Of a DNA stretch of 34,544 nt, positions 22,313 through 31,156 are shown in pieces (within the stretch, counting starts at the first letter, position 1; each line of letters starts with the position of its first letter). The notes beneath the pieces were generated by a model. It had not been told where the DNA came from, ran no database searches, and was given only the letters and a program-made list of their open reading frames with translations. The translations under genes and the position numbers were made by a program. The DNA lies in the NCBI GenBank assembly GCA_001723845.1, contig MCBE01000033.1, positions 1 to 34,544 of the forward strand. The letters are read 5' to 3'. Origin of the DNA: Candidatus Altarchaeales archaeon WOR_SM1_SCG (GTDB lineage Archaea > Altiarchaeota > Altiarchaeia > IMC4 > WOR-SM1-SCG).

Positions 22313-22379
22313 GTCGGAAATTCCCGACGAGAATCAGCGGGCTTTTCAGCCCACTTAGGAATTTAATAATAATTTTTGA
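22313..22379 (-). repeat. Two-hairpin palindromic element, copy 2
   Basis: GTCGG (22313-22317) pairs with CCGAC (22324-22328). GCGGGCT (22337-22343) pairs with AGCCCAC (22348-22354), which gives a GAAA loop on the minus strand. It ends in CTTAGGAATTTAATAATAATT, like copy 1. Its right edge coincides with the point where transposase homology stops. Confidence 0.65.
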
Positions 22380-23254
22380 TTAGCTACGATTATTCCTGAA
22401 CCGTGATCTACGGTTATCTGCGGGTTGAATGATAATTCCTTTAGCTTCTTCTTGTTTTCCATGAACCGGGCTTCAGGATCGGTTACACTAACTGCTTTCT
22501 GCCCGCTTTTCTCTATCTCTTCACTCATTTTCTCTAACTTTTCCTCTATCCTCTCCTTCTGCTTTTCATTGCCCGTAGCATGTTTCTCAACAAGTTTCTT
22601 TCCCGCGCGCCGTAGTTTCTTTCCCTTTGACTTTTCTATTTCCTTTATCTTTTCCCGTACCTTCTCCTTTAATTTCTCCGGATTATTAAGTTCCTCCGGA
22701 AGTTCATCGCCTCTTCTGTCTCCATAGAGTTTATCCTCTTTCTCATCTAATTTAATCCCTTTTTCTATAATTTCTTTTATCCATTCTATATCTTCCTTAC
22801 TCAGCACATGATTGTTTGAGGCATTTGCCTTTATTTTTGTCCCGTCTGTTGAGAGATGACCCAAATTCAGTATTCCGAGCTCGTGGGCAATGGCAACGAC
22901 CTTTTTGAATGTTCTTTCAATTAACTCTTTGTTATCCTTCCGAAAGAGACATATTGTTCTGAAATCGGGCTTTTTGTTGCCTGTAAGATAAACATATATG
23001 AAATTCTCGCGAGCTAACTTATCAATATCTCTTGATGACCACACCCCGTCAATTGATGCCTGAACCAACAATCGCAATAACATTTTTCGCGGGTAGGCAG
23101 GACTTCCAGGCGTGCCGATATATTTTTCTTCAATACCACTTACATCTATCTCTTTTACTATTGCTGCCACAAGGTTACAGATGTGGTCTTTTGGTACCAT
23201 GTCATTTGTTGTTATAAACATGGCTTGTCCTATTGTGTCTTCTTGTAATGCCAT
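22355..23254 (-). pseudogene. 3'-truncated transposase (IS1182/IS5-like, DDE type)
   Basis: An open frame of 299 codons encoding the N-terminal part of a DDE transposase. Residues ~45-110 match the DUF772 transposase N-terminal domain (YPRKMLLRLLVQASIDG...SRDIDKLARENFIYVYLTG). The first catalytic aspartate is D137 (STDGTKIKANAS), and a probable second acidic site is D283 (ITVDHGSGIIVA). Full IS1182-type transposases are about 450-500 residues. Here homology stops at residue ~291, and the last eight residues (NQKLLLNS) come from the flanking palindromic element. The final catalytic Glu region is missing, so it should be inactive. Terminal inverted repeats were not identified. It sits directly after the stop codon of the secretion ATPase. 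Confidence 0.8.
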
Positions 23255-23277
23255 TTTTAGTAATAAAATTATTTAAA

Positions 23278-24789
23278 TCACAACAATTCTTCGGGACTTT
23301 TATTCTCATTTACCAGTTCCAGGATAGTGTCGTTATCCCTGTAGTATTCTGCGATTATTTTTCCGACATCGTTAATATCCATCACCTTGTGTTCAAGCAT
23401 CCAGTCCAGTATCATTGATTTTTCAGATAAATTTTGATTCATTTCCTTTTCCGTCATGCCCACGAATTCTTCTAACTCTTCTTTAAGGCGAACGCTCGGG
23501 TTTACCGCCTTTACATAATCCATATTTGGATCCCACTGGTATACGACATTTAAATCGGGAATTCCTCCGCCCGGTTTTTTTACAAGTTCCACGACTTCAA
23601 ATGTACGCCTTATTCCTGTTCTCCTGTTCCTGTACTGGACACAAATTAAATGCAGTGAACCTAAAACCGTCCCGGGAATACTCATCGGGGGGTTTGTAAT
23701 CCTGTCAACAACCTCTATTGCGCGCTCCGCGTGAAATGAGGCATAAGTTGAATGCCCGGTGTGCATTGCTTCAAACATGATTTCAGCTTCCCGCTTTGCT
23801 CTTACTTCTCCAACCACAATCCTGTCGGGACGCTGCCTCAGGGCATTAACCATAAGGTCAAGCATTGAAATTTCTCCCCCGCCGTGCGGGTTCGGGGGGC
23901 GCGTTGTCATCGGGATCCAGTGCGAGTATTCGGGCAGCTGCAATTCCCGGGTATCCTCTATTGTAAGGATTCTCTGGTTCGGGGGAAAAAACGGCATTGT
24001 TGCATTAAGCAAACTTGTTTTCCCGGAGCCTGTGCCGCCTGCGACAAGCATACTGAATTCGTACTCCATTGCAAGCCATATAAACGCCGATGCTTCCGCG
24101 CTTATTGTTTTCCACTTGGGCTGCATCATGTGGCTCATTGTCCAGGGAGTTCTTGAAAATCTGCGAATTGTAATTGTATTGCCCCGTGTTGATATCGGGA
24201 AGAGGGTCGCATTAACCCTGTCCCCTGAAATCAGGTGGGCGTCAAGCAGCGGCTCAAGAGCGGTAATTTCTCTTCCTACCTGTCTTGCAATCCTTGCCGA
24301 ATACTCCTCTATCCAGTTTTCATCGGGAGGGACAATATTTGTTTTAAGCCACCCGTATTTTTTATGATAAATCCAGATGGGCTCATTACTCTGGTTTACG
24401 ACAATTTCTTCAATATTATCATCCGCAAGTAAATATTCAATCACCCCCAGCTCCATTGTTTCTCCTACAACCACGCTTGCAAGGATTTTTACATCTTCGG
24501 GGTCTAAATTTGGAAATAAATCATGTATTTTTTCTCTTGCTCTTTTTAAAAATTTTGCTTTCGTTTCGCCGAACAACCTCGGGTCAAGCACTTCCTTTAT
24601 CTCAATTTCAACTTCCCTTGCAAGAATTCCTTTTAAATTCTCAAGCATTATTTTTGTTGCGTCGCCTATTGTGACACTTGACAGGTGGTAGTGCAGCACA
24701 TAATCCTCAACATCCAGAATTTTAACTTCTGCCGGGACCGCTTCTGTCGGTAGGGTGTATAAATCTACCTCTTCAACTTTTCTTACCAT
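23278..24789 (-). CDS. Type II/IV secretion (pilus/archaellum-type) ATPase
   Basis: A 503-residue GspE/PilT-superfamily ATPase of the archaeal FlaI/CpaF-like type. The N-terminal domain (~1-200) is followed by the RecA-like core: Walker A GGTGSGKTS at 251-259, an Asp box (EDTREL, ~278-283), Walker B RIVVGEVR at 323-330, and a His box with H353 (SFHAE). Such motors power assembly of archaella, adhesive pili or related filaments. No membrane platform protein (FlaJ/TadC-like) is adjacent. A class III pilin at 33944-34405 is the only visible substrate candidate. A double-wHTH gene starts 61 bases away on the other strand and may share its control region. Confidence 0.93.
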   Translation of the reverse strand: MVRKVEEVDLYTLPTEAVPAEVKILDVEDYVLHYHLSSVTIGDATKIMLENLKGILAREVEIEIKEVLDPRLFGETKAKFLKRAREKIHDLFPNLDPEDVKILASVVVGETMELGVIEYLLADDNIEEIVVNQSNEPIWIYHKKYGWLKTNIVPPDENWIEEYSARIARQVGREITALEPLLDAHLISGDRVNATLFPISTRGNTITIRRFSRTPWTMSHMMQPKWKTISAEASAFIWLAMEYEFSMLVAGGTGSGKTSLLNATMPFFPPNQRILTIEDTRELQLPEYSHWIPMTTRPPNPHGGGEISMLDLMVNALRQRPDRIVVGEVRAKREAEIMFEAMHTGHSTYASFHAERAIEVVDRITNPPMSIPGTVLGSLHLICVQYRNRRTGIRRTFEVVELVKKPGGGIPDLNVVYQWDPNMDYVKAVNPSVRLKEELEEFVGMTEKEMNQNLSEKSMILDWMLEHKVMDINDVGKIIAEYYRDNDTILELVNENKSPEELL

Positions 24790-24850
24790 TAATTATTTTT
24801 AAAATTTAAATTTAATAAATAAATTTAAATAATTAATTGAATTAACTGAA
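24790..24850. promoter_or_regulatory. AT-only divergent promoter region
   Basis: Sixty-one bases separate the ATPase start (minus) from the double-wHTH start (plus), almost entirely A and T. The centre contains AAATTTAAATTTAATAAATA, which with its flank is close to palindromic and offers TATA-like boxes in both directions. Both genes would have very short leaders. Confidence 0.5.
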
Positions 24851-25318
24851 ATGAAAGTAATAATGACGGGACCTGACTTTCTTATAGAACTTGTGAATAA
24901 AGAAGGTAAAATCCCTATCCCGGTGGCTGCAAAGAAATTGAATGTGAACCGTGCACAGATAACCGCCTGGGCGGAAGTCCTTACTCGTAAAGGGGTAGTC
25001 GGGATTTATTATCCCCTGGCAGGCGACGGTGTTTTAACAAAAGGAGGAGTAAAATTAACGGGAGCGGAAAACACCGTAAAAGAGACAAAAACGAGTGATG
25101 ATCTGATATTATTAATGAAAGAACACACTTTTCTAAAATTTGATAAAGCGGTAAATAAACTTGTTATTGAGCCGGATACTCTTAAAAAATGGGTAAAAGA
25201 ACTTGAAGAAGAAGATGTAATTGAATCGGAGACATATTTTTTCGGTGATATCGGGCTGATGAAGAGTAATAATTTTTTAAATAAATTGGAGGAAATTGAA
25301 GGTAAGAAGAAAGGATAG
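24851..25318 (+). CDS. Protein with two winged-helix-like domains
   Basis: A 155-residue soluble protein. Residues ~8-60 read as a winged helix (FLIELVNKEGKIPIPVAAKKLNV, then RAQITAWAEVLTRKGVVGIYYP). A second similar unit lies at ~82-135 (DDLILLMKEHTFLKFDKAVNKL, then EPDTLKKWVKELEEEDVIES). The two halves look like a duplication. It is transcribed divergently from the secretion ATPase with 61 bases between the starts, so it may regulate that gene or act with the pilus system. No enzymatic motif is seen. It ends 26 bases from the convergent two-VWA gene. Confidence 0.6.
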   Translation: MKVIMTGPDFLIELVNKEGKIPIPVAAKKLNVNRAQITAWAEVLTRKGVVGIYYPLAGDGVLTKGGVKLTGAENTVKETKTSDDLILLMKEHTFLKFDKAVNKLVIEPDTLKKWVKELEEEDVIESETYFFGDIGLMKSNNFLNKLEEIEGKKKG

Positions 25319-25344
25319 TTAATAAAATTTTTATTAATTTTTTA

Positions 25345-27585
25345 TTAATTACCCCTCAATTTAATTATCTCTTTTATCCTGCGATAACAAACATCGGCAA
25401 AAAACAGTAAAAGGGCAATTACCGCAAAATACTTCCGGATGTATTCCTTTTTCGGGATTTCCGACTTCTGCTCCTTAATATATTTATTTATTTCGTCTTT
25501 TAACTCACCGGTTTGAGTTACCCGATAAACATTACCTATCTCTCGCAGTGCATTTTCATTTACTCCTAAATTCATGTACTCGGGAGGATAATTTTCAATA
25601 TTAATGTAATTTTGTTGTTCAATTCCCCCGGCTGCCCAGTTTATTGTCCGATAGATAATGCTTCCATCGTATATATTTTCCGCCCAGGAACTCCCGTCGT
25701 CTAAGGCAAGTGATGCGACTCTTCCAAGCCCGCATCGCCAGACAGCAAGTATCGTTTCTCCCTCCCTGGTTATTAAAACCTGTGCGTCCTTCTTTTTTGA
25801 AACCCTGTTAAAATCATTAACCTCTGCCGTAAGTTCCATATTCCTGGTTATAAAATGATTGTAGTCGGAAATTTTAACGCTGCCTGAAATTGTCCTGTTT
25901 TCTATTTCCTTGATATTCAACTTCAATCCGGCAAGTTCCTCCGGCTTGTAATATGTTCCGTTCGTAGCACTTGAAAGTTCTTTTAAGAACGCGGAATTAA
26001 CACTTTCGCCAATCCCGACGGTTAAGATTGTAATGTCATTTTCCTCCATCGTTTTTGCTATATCCCTGCTTCTTTCCTCGTCCCATTGAAAATTCAGGCG
26101 CCCGTCTGAAAGAAGTATCACATACCCGCCGTCTTTTCCAAGTTCTATTTGAGCGTCCCTGATGGCTTTACTCATTATTGTCCCCTGTGTCGGCGTCGTG
26201 GAAAAGGATAAAATTTTATCAATTAATTCCTCTTTTGATAATTTCCCGCTCAGGTATCTAAACTCGCCTCCTATAAGGTGCTGGATAATATACATATTAT
26301 CGTCAAATGCAATAACACCAAGATAGTCATCCTCGTCCATTACTTCAACGAGTCCTGCGGCTTTTATTTTAACATCTTCAATTTTTTGAATGTTTTTTCC
26401 TTTTTCAGTGAAACTCCCGGAAATGTCAATTAAAATCATAATCCTGACCTCGCTTCCTCTCTCTTCTCTTGGAACGGAAATCACGGGAAGAATTTTTTCA
26501 AAATTACTGTTATTGTAGTTTCCCCTCTCATAAGAATTATTCCCCCCGACAACCATAAGCCCTCCTCCGTTTTCAACAAACTCCCGGAAAATTTTATAAT
26601 TATTTTTTAGGTCACCTGCCGGTATGTTGTTTAAAACAACCGCATCATAATCGTTTAAATCCTGGTCCCGGATTGTGTTCACTGTATTTATCCTGTATGC
26701 GTTTAAAATTTCCGACAGCGGTCCGTATTTTGAATTTGAAACAAACAGGATTTCAGGTCCCAAAACAGCATTTATGTCTTTTGCGAACCTGTTGTTTACC
26801 TGGAAAAAATCGCTTCCATGAGGGATTACTTCTGCCGCCACATTGTATGTTTTTTCCTCTTTAAATGTATAATTGAAAGGAATTACTTCTACTGCTTTTG
26901 TTTGAGAAATTTCTTTTGTGAACACGGAAGATCCGACTTTCAAATTTAAATTATAATTAATATTTTCGCTCCCTGTTTTTTTCACAACCACATTGATTTT
27001 CTGCTCAATCCCGATTAAAGCATAGTTATCGCACGCAACACTTACCGAAATATCGCTTTTCGGGTTTTCGGGCGCAATTGAAAAAATAATTGAATCAATA
27101 TTTGTTCCTGTCTTTTTCATATCCTTGCCGTAGTTGCTTTCGCCGTCTGTTCCAAGAATTATTATATTATTTTTTACAGGGTTTAGCGAGCCAAGGTATA
27201 AAGCATCGCCTATTGCCGTTCTCTCGCCTTCTGAAAAATTGCTTATACCTACAAACTCATTATCTCTTTTTAAATTTTCATATAATTTGTAAATTTCAGA
27301 GTCAAAATTTTCATACAAATTCATGCTTGCGGATTTGTCAAGAAGGATTGTTATTGCACTCTCTTCGGTTGATTCCTTTACCACGACAAACGGGGAAGAA
27401 ATTGCCGCAAACACAAGGAAAAAAATTAGGGACCTGATGATTAAATAATTTCTCTTCCTGCTTTTTTGGCTTTCTCCGGCATCTTTAAATAAATAAAAAT
27501 ACAGAACCAACACTGCCGGGATTGTTAAAAGCATCATCTGCGGCTCTTCAAAGCCAAAGGTTTTTATTGTTTCTATTATTTCCAT
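25345..27585 (-). CDS. Membrane protein with two von Willebrand A domains
   Basis: A 746-residue protein. Two TM helices near the N terminus (~18-33, ~48-65) and one near the C terminus (YFAVIALLLFFADVCY) place the middle outside. The first VWA domain starts at ~77 with the MIDAS motif D83-x-S85-x-S87 (LLDKSASM). Residues ~275-365 have a glutamine-amidotransferase-like fold signature (FVENGGGLMVVGG). The second VWA domain starts at ~380 with D387-x-S389-x-S391 (ILIDISGSF) and continues to LLSDG (D494). This order is known for BatA-like or amidotransferase-like membrane VWA proteins. No MoxR ATPase lies next to it, although such ATPases often accompany VWA proteins. Metal-dependent protein binding at the surface is the likely role. 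Confidence 0.85.
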   Translation of the reverse strand: MEIIETIKTFGFEEPQMMLLTIPAVLVLYFYLFKDAGESQKSRKRNYLIIRSLIFFLVFAAISSPFVVVKESTEESAITILLDKSASMNLYENFDSEIYKLYENLKRDNEFVGISNFSEGERTAIGDALYLGSLNPVKNNIIILGTDGESNYGKDMKKTGTNIDSIIFSIAPENPKSDISVSVACDNYALIGIEQKINVVVKKTGSENINYNLNLKVGSSVFTKEISQTKAVEVIPFNYTFKEEKTYNVAAEVIPHGSDFFQVNNRFAKDINAVLGPEILFVSNSKYGPLSEILNAYRINTVNTIRDQDLNDYDAVVLNNIPAGDLKNNYKIFREFVENGGGLMVVGGNNSYERGNYNNSNFEKILPVISVPREERGSEVRIMILIDISGSFTEKGKNIQKIEDVKIKAAGLVEVMDEDDYLGVIAFDDNMYIIQHLIGGEFRYLSGKLSKEELIDKILSFSTTPTQGTIMSKAIRDAQIELGKDGGYVILLSDGRLNFQWDEERSRDIAKTMEENDITILTVGIGESVNSAFLKELSSATNGTYYKPEELAGLKLNIKEIENRTISGSVKISDYNHFITRNMELTAEVNDFNRVSKKKDAQVLITREGETILAVWRCGLGRVASLALDDGSSWAENIYDGSIIYRTINWAAGGIEQQNYINIENYPPEYMNLGVNENALREIGNVYRVTQTGELKDEINKYIKEQKSEIPKKEYIRKYFAVIALLLFFADVCYRRIKEIIKLRGN

Positions 27586-27891
27586 GTTTTTAATAATTAA
27601 AATAAAAAGGAAAATTAATGGGGATTTTAGACAAAGAAATAATAGGTAGAAAATTTTAGTAATGGGATTGGGTTGAATCTTTATTGAATTTAGGTGTGTA
27701 ATCAGAGAATATTTGTATATTAATTGATTTTAACTTTAAATGTGCATTAAATTAAATATGAGATTTCAAAATATTTAAATCAGGATGTTTTATACAACAC
27801 CAGGGTCAGTTTTTTAAGTTACATATCCTGTGGTGGTGCTATTTTGTTTGCATCCAGGTATTTCATATTTAAGATTGAATTTTATTAAAAT
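27586..27891. other. Intergenic region, possible small transcript
   Basis: These 306 bases hold no supported ORF. ATTTAAAT at 27773-27780 is TATA-like on the plus strand. About 20 bases downstream, CACCAGG (27798-27804) can pair with CCTGTGGTG (27827-27835) with a two-base bulge. This could be the head of a small RNA or chance. Both flanking genes end or start on the minus strand. Confidence 0.25.
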
Positions 27892-29463
27892 TCACTCATT
27901 AATTTTCCGCTTCAAAGCCGCGCGTACAAGTCCCAGGAAAAGAGGCGCCGGGTTTTCAAGCCGCGACTGGTACTCCGGGTGGAACTGGCATGCTGTAAAA
28001 TAAAGGTGTCCTGGCAGTTCAACCATTTCCATGAGATTCCCGTCAGGCGATTTACCCGAAAATTTAAGCCCGTTCTCCTCAAGGAATTTTATGTAATCGG
28101 GATTTACTTCGTACCTGTGCCTGTGCCTCTCGGAAATCTCATCTTTTTTATACAGTTTATGCGCGGTTGTGTTTCTTTCAAGAACGCAGGGGTATGCGCC
28201 CAGCCGCATTGTACCTCCTTTCTTATAAATTTTTCTCTGCTCAGGCAGGATGTCAATTACGGGATGCTCAACATTTTTGTTGATTTCCGTTGTATTTGCC
28301 TCAAGCCCGCAGACATGTCTTGCAAATTCAATAATTGCAACATGCATACCGAGACATATCCCAAGGAACGGGATATTGTTTTCCCTTGCAAATTTTACCG
28401 CATTAATTTTTCCCTCAACCCCTCTCATTCCAAAGCCGCCGGGGACTAAAATCCCGTCAAGAACCTTTAAATCACCAGATTTTATTTCTTCGGATTCAAA
28501 CCAGTGTAAATTTACCCTGCAATTATTTGCAGCCCCTGCATGCTTAAATGATTCCTTTATACTTAAATAAGCGTCTTCAAGCCCTGTGTATTTCCCGACA
28601 ATCCCGATGTCTATGTCGTGCGCGGGACTTTCAATTTTTTCAACAAAATTTTTCCATTTATTAAATTCCGGAGCCAGGTATTTCAACTTTAATTTATCAC
28701 AAATTATGCTGCCTAACTTTTGCTTTTCAAGAATCAAGGGAATTTTATAAATATCATCAACATCGGGACTTCCCATCACGCATTTATCATCCACGCCGCA
28801 AAACATTGCAATTTTTTTCCTTGTTGATTCCTCAAGATCCTGCTCGCACCTCCCTATTATTATTTCAGGTCTTATACCAAGCCCGAGAAGTTCCTTTGCA
28901 CTGTGCTGCGTGGGTTTTGTTTTCTGTTCACCAGTTGTTACTATCGGGACATAAGAGAGGTGAATAAATAAAAATTCATTATATTTTTTTATTGACATCT
29001 GCCTCAAGCTTTCCAGAAAGACCATGGTTTCAATATCCCCTACCGTGCCTCCGACTTCAATAAGAACAATATCGCTTTTTAGTTTTTCAATTTCCCCTTC
29101 AATCTCATCCGTAATGTGCGGAATAATCTGCACGGTCTTTCCAAGGTAATCGCCTCTTCTTTCCTTATCAATAACCGATTTATAAATTTTCCCGGTTGTT
29201 ATATTGGAATTCCCGTCAAGGTCAATATTCATAAATCTTTCATAGTGCCCGAGATCAAGGTCTGTTTCACTGCCGTCGCGCAAAACATAAACTTCACCGT
29301 GCTCATAGGGATTCATAGTCCCGGGGTCAACATTTACATAACCGTCAATCTTGATTGGAATTGTATTAAAATTCATTGCCTTCAAAATCCTGCCGATTGA
29401 CGCGACGACAACACCTTTTCCAAGCCCTGAAAGGACTCCTCCTGTAACAACGATATATTTCAC
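27892..29463 (-). CDS. pyrG: CTP synthase
   Basis: A 523-residue enzyme that makes CTP from UTP with glutamine or ammonia. The N-terminal synthetase domain starts with MKYIVVTGGVLSGLGKG (P-loop K16), and the DPGTMNPYEHGEVYVL region (46-61) is classic PyrG. GEQKTKPTQHS (178-188) is the UTP-binding stretch. The C-terminal class I glutamine amidotransferase has PGGFGMRG (341-348), the nucleophile C370 in GICLGM, and the dyad H495 and E497 in CQFHPEY. The length is slightly below the usual ~535-550. It is monocistronic as far as can be seen, with a 238-base AT-rich gap before trpA on the other strand. Confidence 0.97.
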   Translation of the reverse strand: MKYIVVTGGVLSGLGKGVVVASIGRILKAMNFNTIPIKIDGYVNVDPGTMNPYEHGEVYVLRDGSETDLDLGHYERFMNIDLDGNSNITTGKIYKSVIDKERRGDYLGKTVQIIPHITDEIEGEIEKLKSDIVLIEVGGTVGDIETMVFLESLRQMSIKKYNEFLFIHLSYVPIVTTGEQKTKPTQHSAKELLGLGIRPEIIIGRCEQDLEESTRKKIAMFCGVDDKCVMGSPDVDDIYKIPLILEKQKLGSIICDKLKLKYLAPEFNKWKNFVEKIESPAHDIDIGIVGKYTGLEDAYLSIKESFKHAGAANNCRVNLHWFESEEIKSGDLKVLDGILVPGGFGMRGVEGKINAVKFARENNIPFLGICLGMHVAIIEFARHVCGLEANTTEINKNVEHPVIDILPEQRKIYKKGGTMRLGAYPCVLERNTTAHKLYKKDEISERHRHRYEVNPDYIKFLEENGLKFSGKSPDGNLMEMVELPGHLYFTACQFHPEYQSRLENPAPLFLGLVRAALKRKINE

Positions 29464-29701
29464 TTTTAGTTATTTATGTAATTTTAAATTATAATTAATG
29501 TTATATTTATAGATTTAAGAATTTATAAATTCAAAAATGATTAGATAAAAAAAACTTTTCCCCAAAAATTTAATAAAAATTAAAAAAGCAAAATGGACGA
29601 ACATGATGTATATGCGTATGATATGAAAATAATATGACTATTTAATATGACTATTAAATTTTCAATTCTAATTTTAATTATCAAATTATCGGTTTCCAAC
29701 A

Positions 29702-30523
29702 ATGAACATACAGGAAAAATTTAACGAATTAAAATTTAAAGAAGAACTTGCATTTATGCCGTATATCGCAGCAGGAGACCCTGATGTTGAGACCACGGTT
29801 GAAATTTTAAACACGCTTATTGAAAACGGCGCTGACATAATTGAATTAGGCATGCCTTTCTCGGACCCGATTGCAGACGGGCCGACAATCCAGGCGGCAT
29901 CGGAACGCGCACTGAAAGCTGGAATGAATACGGATGTTTATTTTGAAATCTGTAAAAAGGTAAACCCAAAAATCCCGGTAATTGCAATGACCTACTACAA
30001 TATTATTTTGCAGTACGGTCTTTTACGGTTTGCAAAAAAGTGCAAAGATTCGGGAATTTACGGAATTATTGTTCCCGACCTTCCTGTTGAGGAATCCGAG
30101 CCGCTTCTTTCTGCCTGCAAAAAATATAATATAAATTTAATTTTTCTTGTCGCGCAGACAACAACTCCCGATAGGTTGGAAAAAATACTGAAACATGCAG
30201 AGGGCTTTGTTTATCTTGTTTCGCTTCTCGGTGTTACGGGCGCAAGGGAAGAGGTCGATAAAACCGCATCCGAACTTGTTTTAAGGGTTAGAAAAAAGAC
30301 GGAACTTCCCCTGTGCATCGGATTCGGGATTTCCAATGCGCTGCATGTTGAGCAATTAAAATTAAATTCAGGGGTCAACGGTGTGATTGTCGGAAGTGCA
30401 ATTGTAAATATAATCGGGGAAAATTTAGGTGATAAGGAAAAAATGCTTTTTGAGTTGAAAAATTTTGCGGGGAAAATGAAAGACGCGACAAAAAAGAAAA
30501 TAGTTTTAAAGGTGCATGAATGA
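29702..30523 (+). CDS. trpA: Tryptophan synthase alpha chain (possible hybrid gene)
   Basis: A complete 273-residue TIM-barrel enzyme that cleaves indole-3-glycerol phosphate. E48 in IIELGMPFSDP and D59 in IADGP are the catalytic pair. The phosphate site includes GFGIS and VIVGSAIV. The 3' 460 bases are repeated at 32794-33250; about 246 bases are identical by eye and the rest diverges. In this copy the C-terminal region reads ISNALHVEQLKLNSGVNGV, less typical than the ISKEKHVEQLKLNSGVDGV of the truncated copy. The 3' part may therefore have been supplied by an integrated element, making this a hybrid. It should still be functional. An AT-rich TTTTAATTA lies ~27 bases upstream of the ATG. Confidence 0.94.
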   Translation: MNIQEKFNELKFKEELAFMPYIAAGDPDVETTVEILNTLIENGADIIELGMPFSDPIADGPTIQAASERALKAGMNTDVYFEICKKVNPKIPVIAMTYYNIILQYGLLRFAKKCKDSGIYGIIVPDLPVEESEPLLSACKKYNINLIFLVAQTTTPDRLEKILKHAEGFVYLVSLLGVTGAREEVDKTASELVLRVRKKTELPLCIGFGISNALHVEQLKLNSGVNGVIVGSAIVNIIGENLGDKEKMLFELKNFAGKMKDATKKKIVLKVHE

Positions 30524-30822
30524 CCTAACTTGATTATAGTTAAAGTTCCTATTTATTAACCTTCAATGCGTAAAATATAATAGGCATCATGTTTTGTTTC
30601 AGATCTTTCACTAAAAACTATTAAATTTCAAAATATTTTTAAAGGATTCAATTTATTTTTAAAGGATTCTAATTTAATAAAAGATTTAATAAAATAAGAT
30701 AAAACCAAATTGCAGAATACCAAATTTAAAGAAGATGTTCCACATTTTTCCGGAAAAAATTTCAATCAATATATAAAGAGTTCCAATCTAATATATATAA
30801 TATGTAATGAAAGAGCCATGCA
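30524..30822. other. AT-rich left part of the trpA cassette
   Basis: No gene is seen in ~300 bases after trpA. There is a short direct repeat, ATTTTTAAAGGATTC near 30633-30647 and again TTTTTAAAGGATTC near 30656-30669, and a run of AT-rich sequence. A TATA-like ATATATATAA closes the stretch. Confidence 0.45.
30791..30800 (+). promoter_or_regulatory. TATA-like box of the trpA cassette genes
   Basis: ATATATATAA is centred ~27 bases before 30823, the first in-frame start (TTG) of the 110-residue protein, which fits a leaderless transcript of the three-gene cassette. Confidence 0.45.
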
Positions 30823-31155
30823 TTGCTCCATGGAACAGTGAAAAAGAAGAAAAATAATATTTTAGGTGCGTTTGAAGGACTTAAAGCAAGTGAGAACTTT
30901 AATTCAGAAGTGATTAGTATGGCTACAATGATTGAGAACCTGACTTTCAATTCTAATCCAGATGAAATATCTTCAGCATTGGATGAATTCTCAGAAAAAT
31001 ACCCCCGTGATGCAAAATACATCAGGGAAAATCATCCAGCATTCTTTGCGAATGTAGATGTTGCATTATCTAAAAAACATTGGGATGTGGAATATATTAA
31101 AATAAGAAAATTGATGATGGAAAAACTTAACATTAAACTCTTTATCACGTATTAG
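30823..31155 (+). CDS. Unknown small protein, first gene of the trpA cassette
   Basis: Up to 110 residues, but the start is uncertain: TTG at 30823, GTG at 30838 or ATG at 30919 are in frame. An in-frame stop lies at 30805, and no Shine-Dalgarno sequence points to one of them. The protein is charged and helical (SSALDEFSEKYPRDAKYIREN, then SKKHWDVEYIKIRKLMMEKL) with no TM segment. I do not recognise the family. The stop codon is one base before the ATG of the next gene, so the two are probably co-translated. It could be a small regulator or antitoxin-like partner of that protein. Confidence 0.55.
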   Translation: MLHGTVKKKKNNILGAFEGLKASENFNSEVISMATMIENLTFNSNPDEISSALDEFSEKYPRDAKYIRENHPAFFANVDVALSKKHWDVEYIKIRKLMMEKLNIKLFITY

Positions 31156-31156
31156 A

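Noticed and set aside
30762-31022. 86-codon minus-strand frame over the cassette start
   Set aside because: It overlaps the better-supported plus-strand gene and has no promoter or ribosome binding signal.
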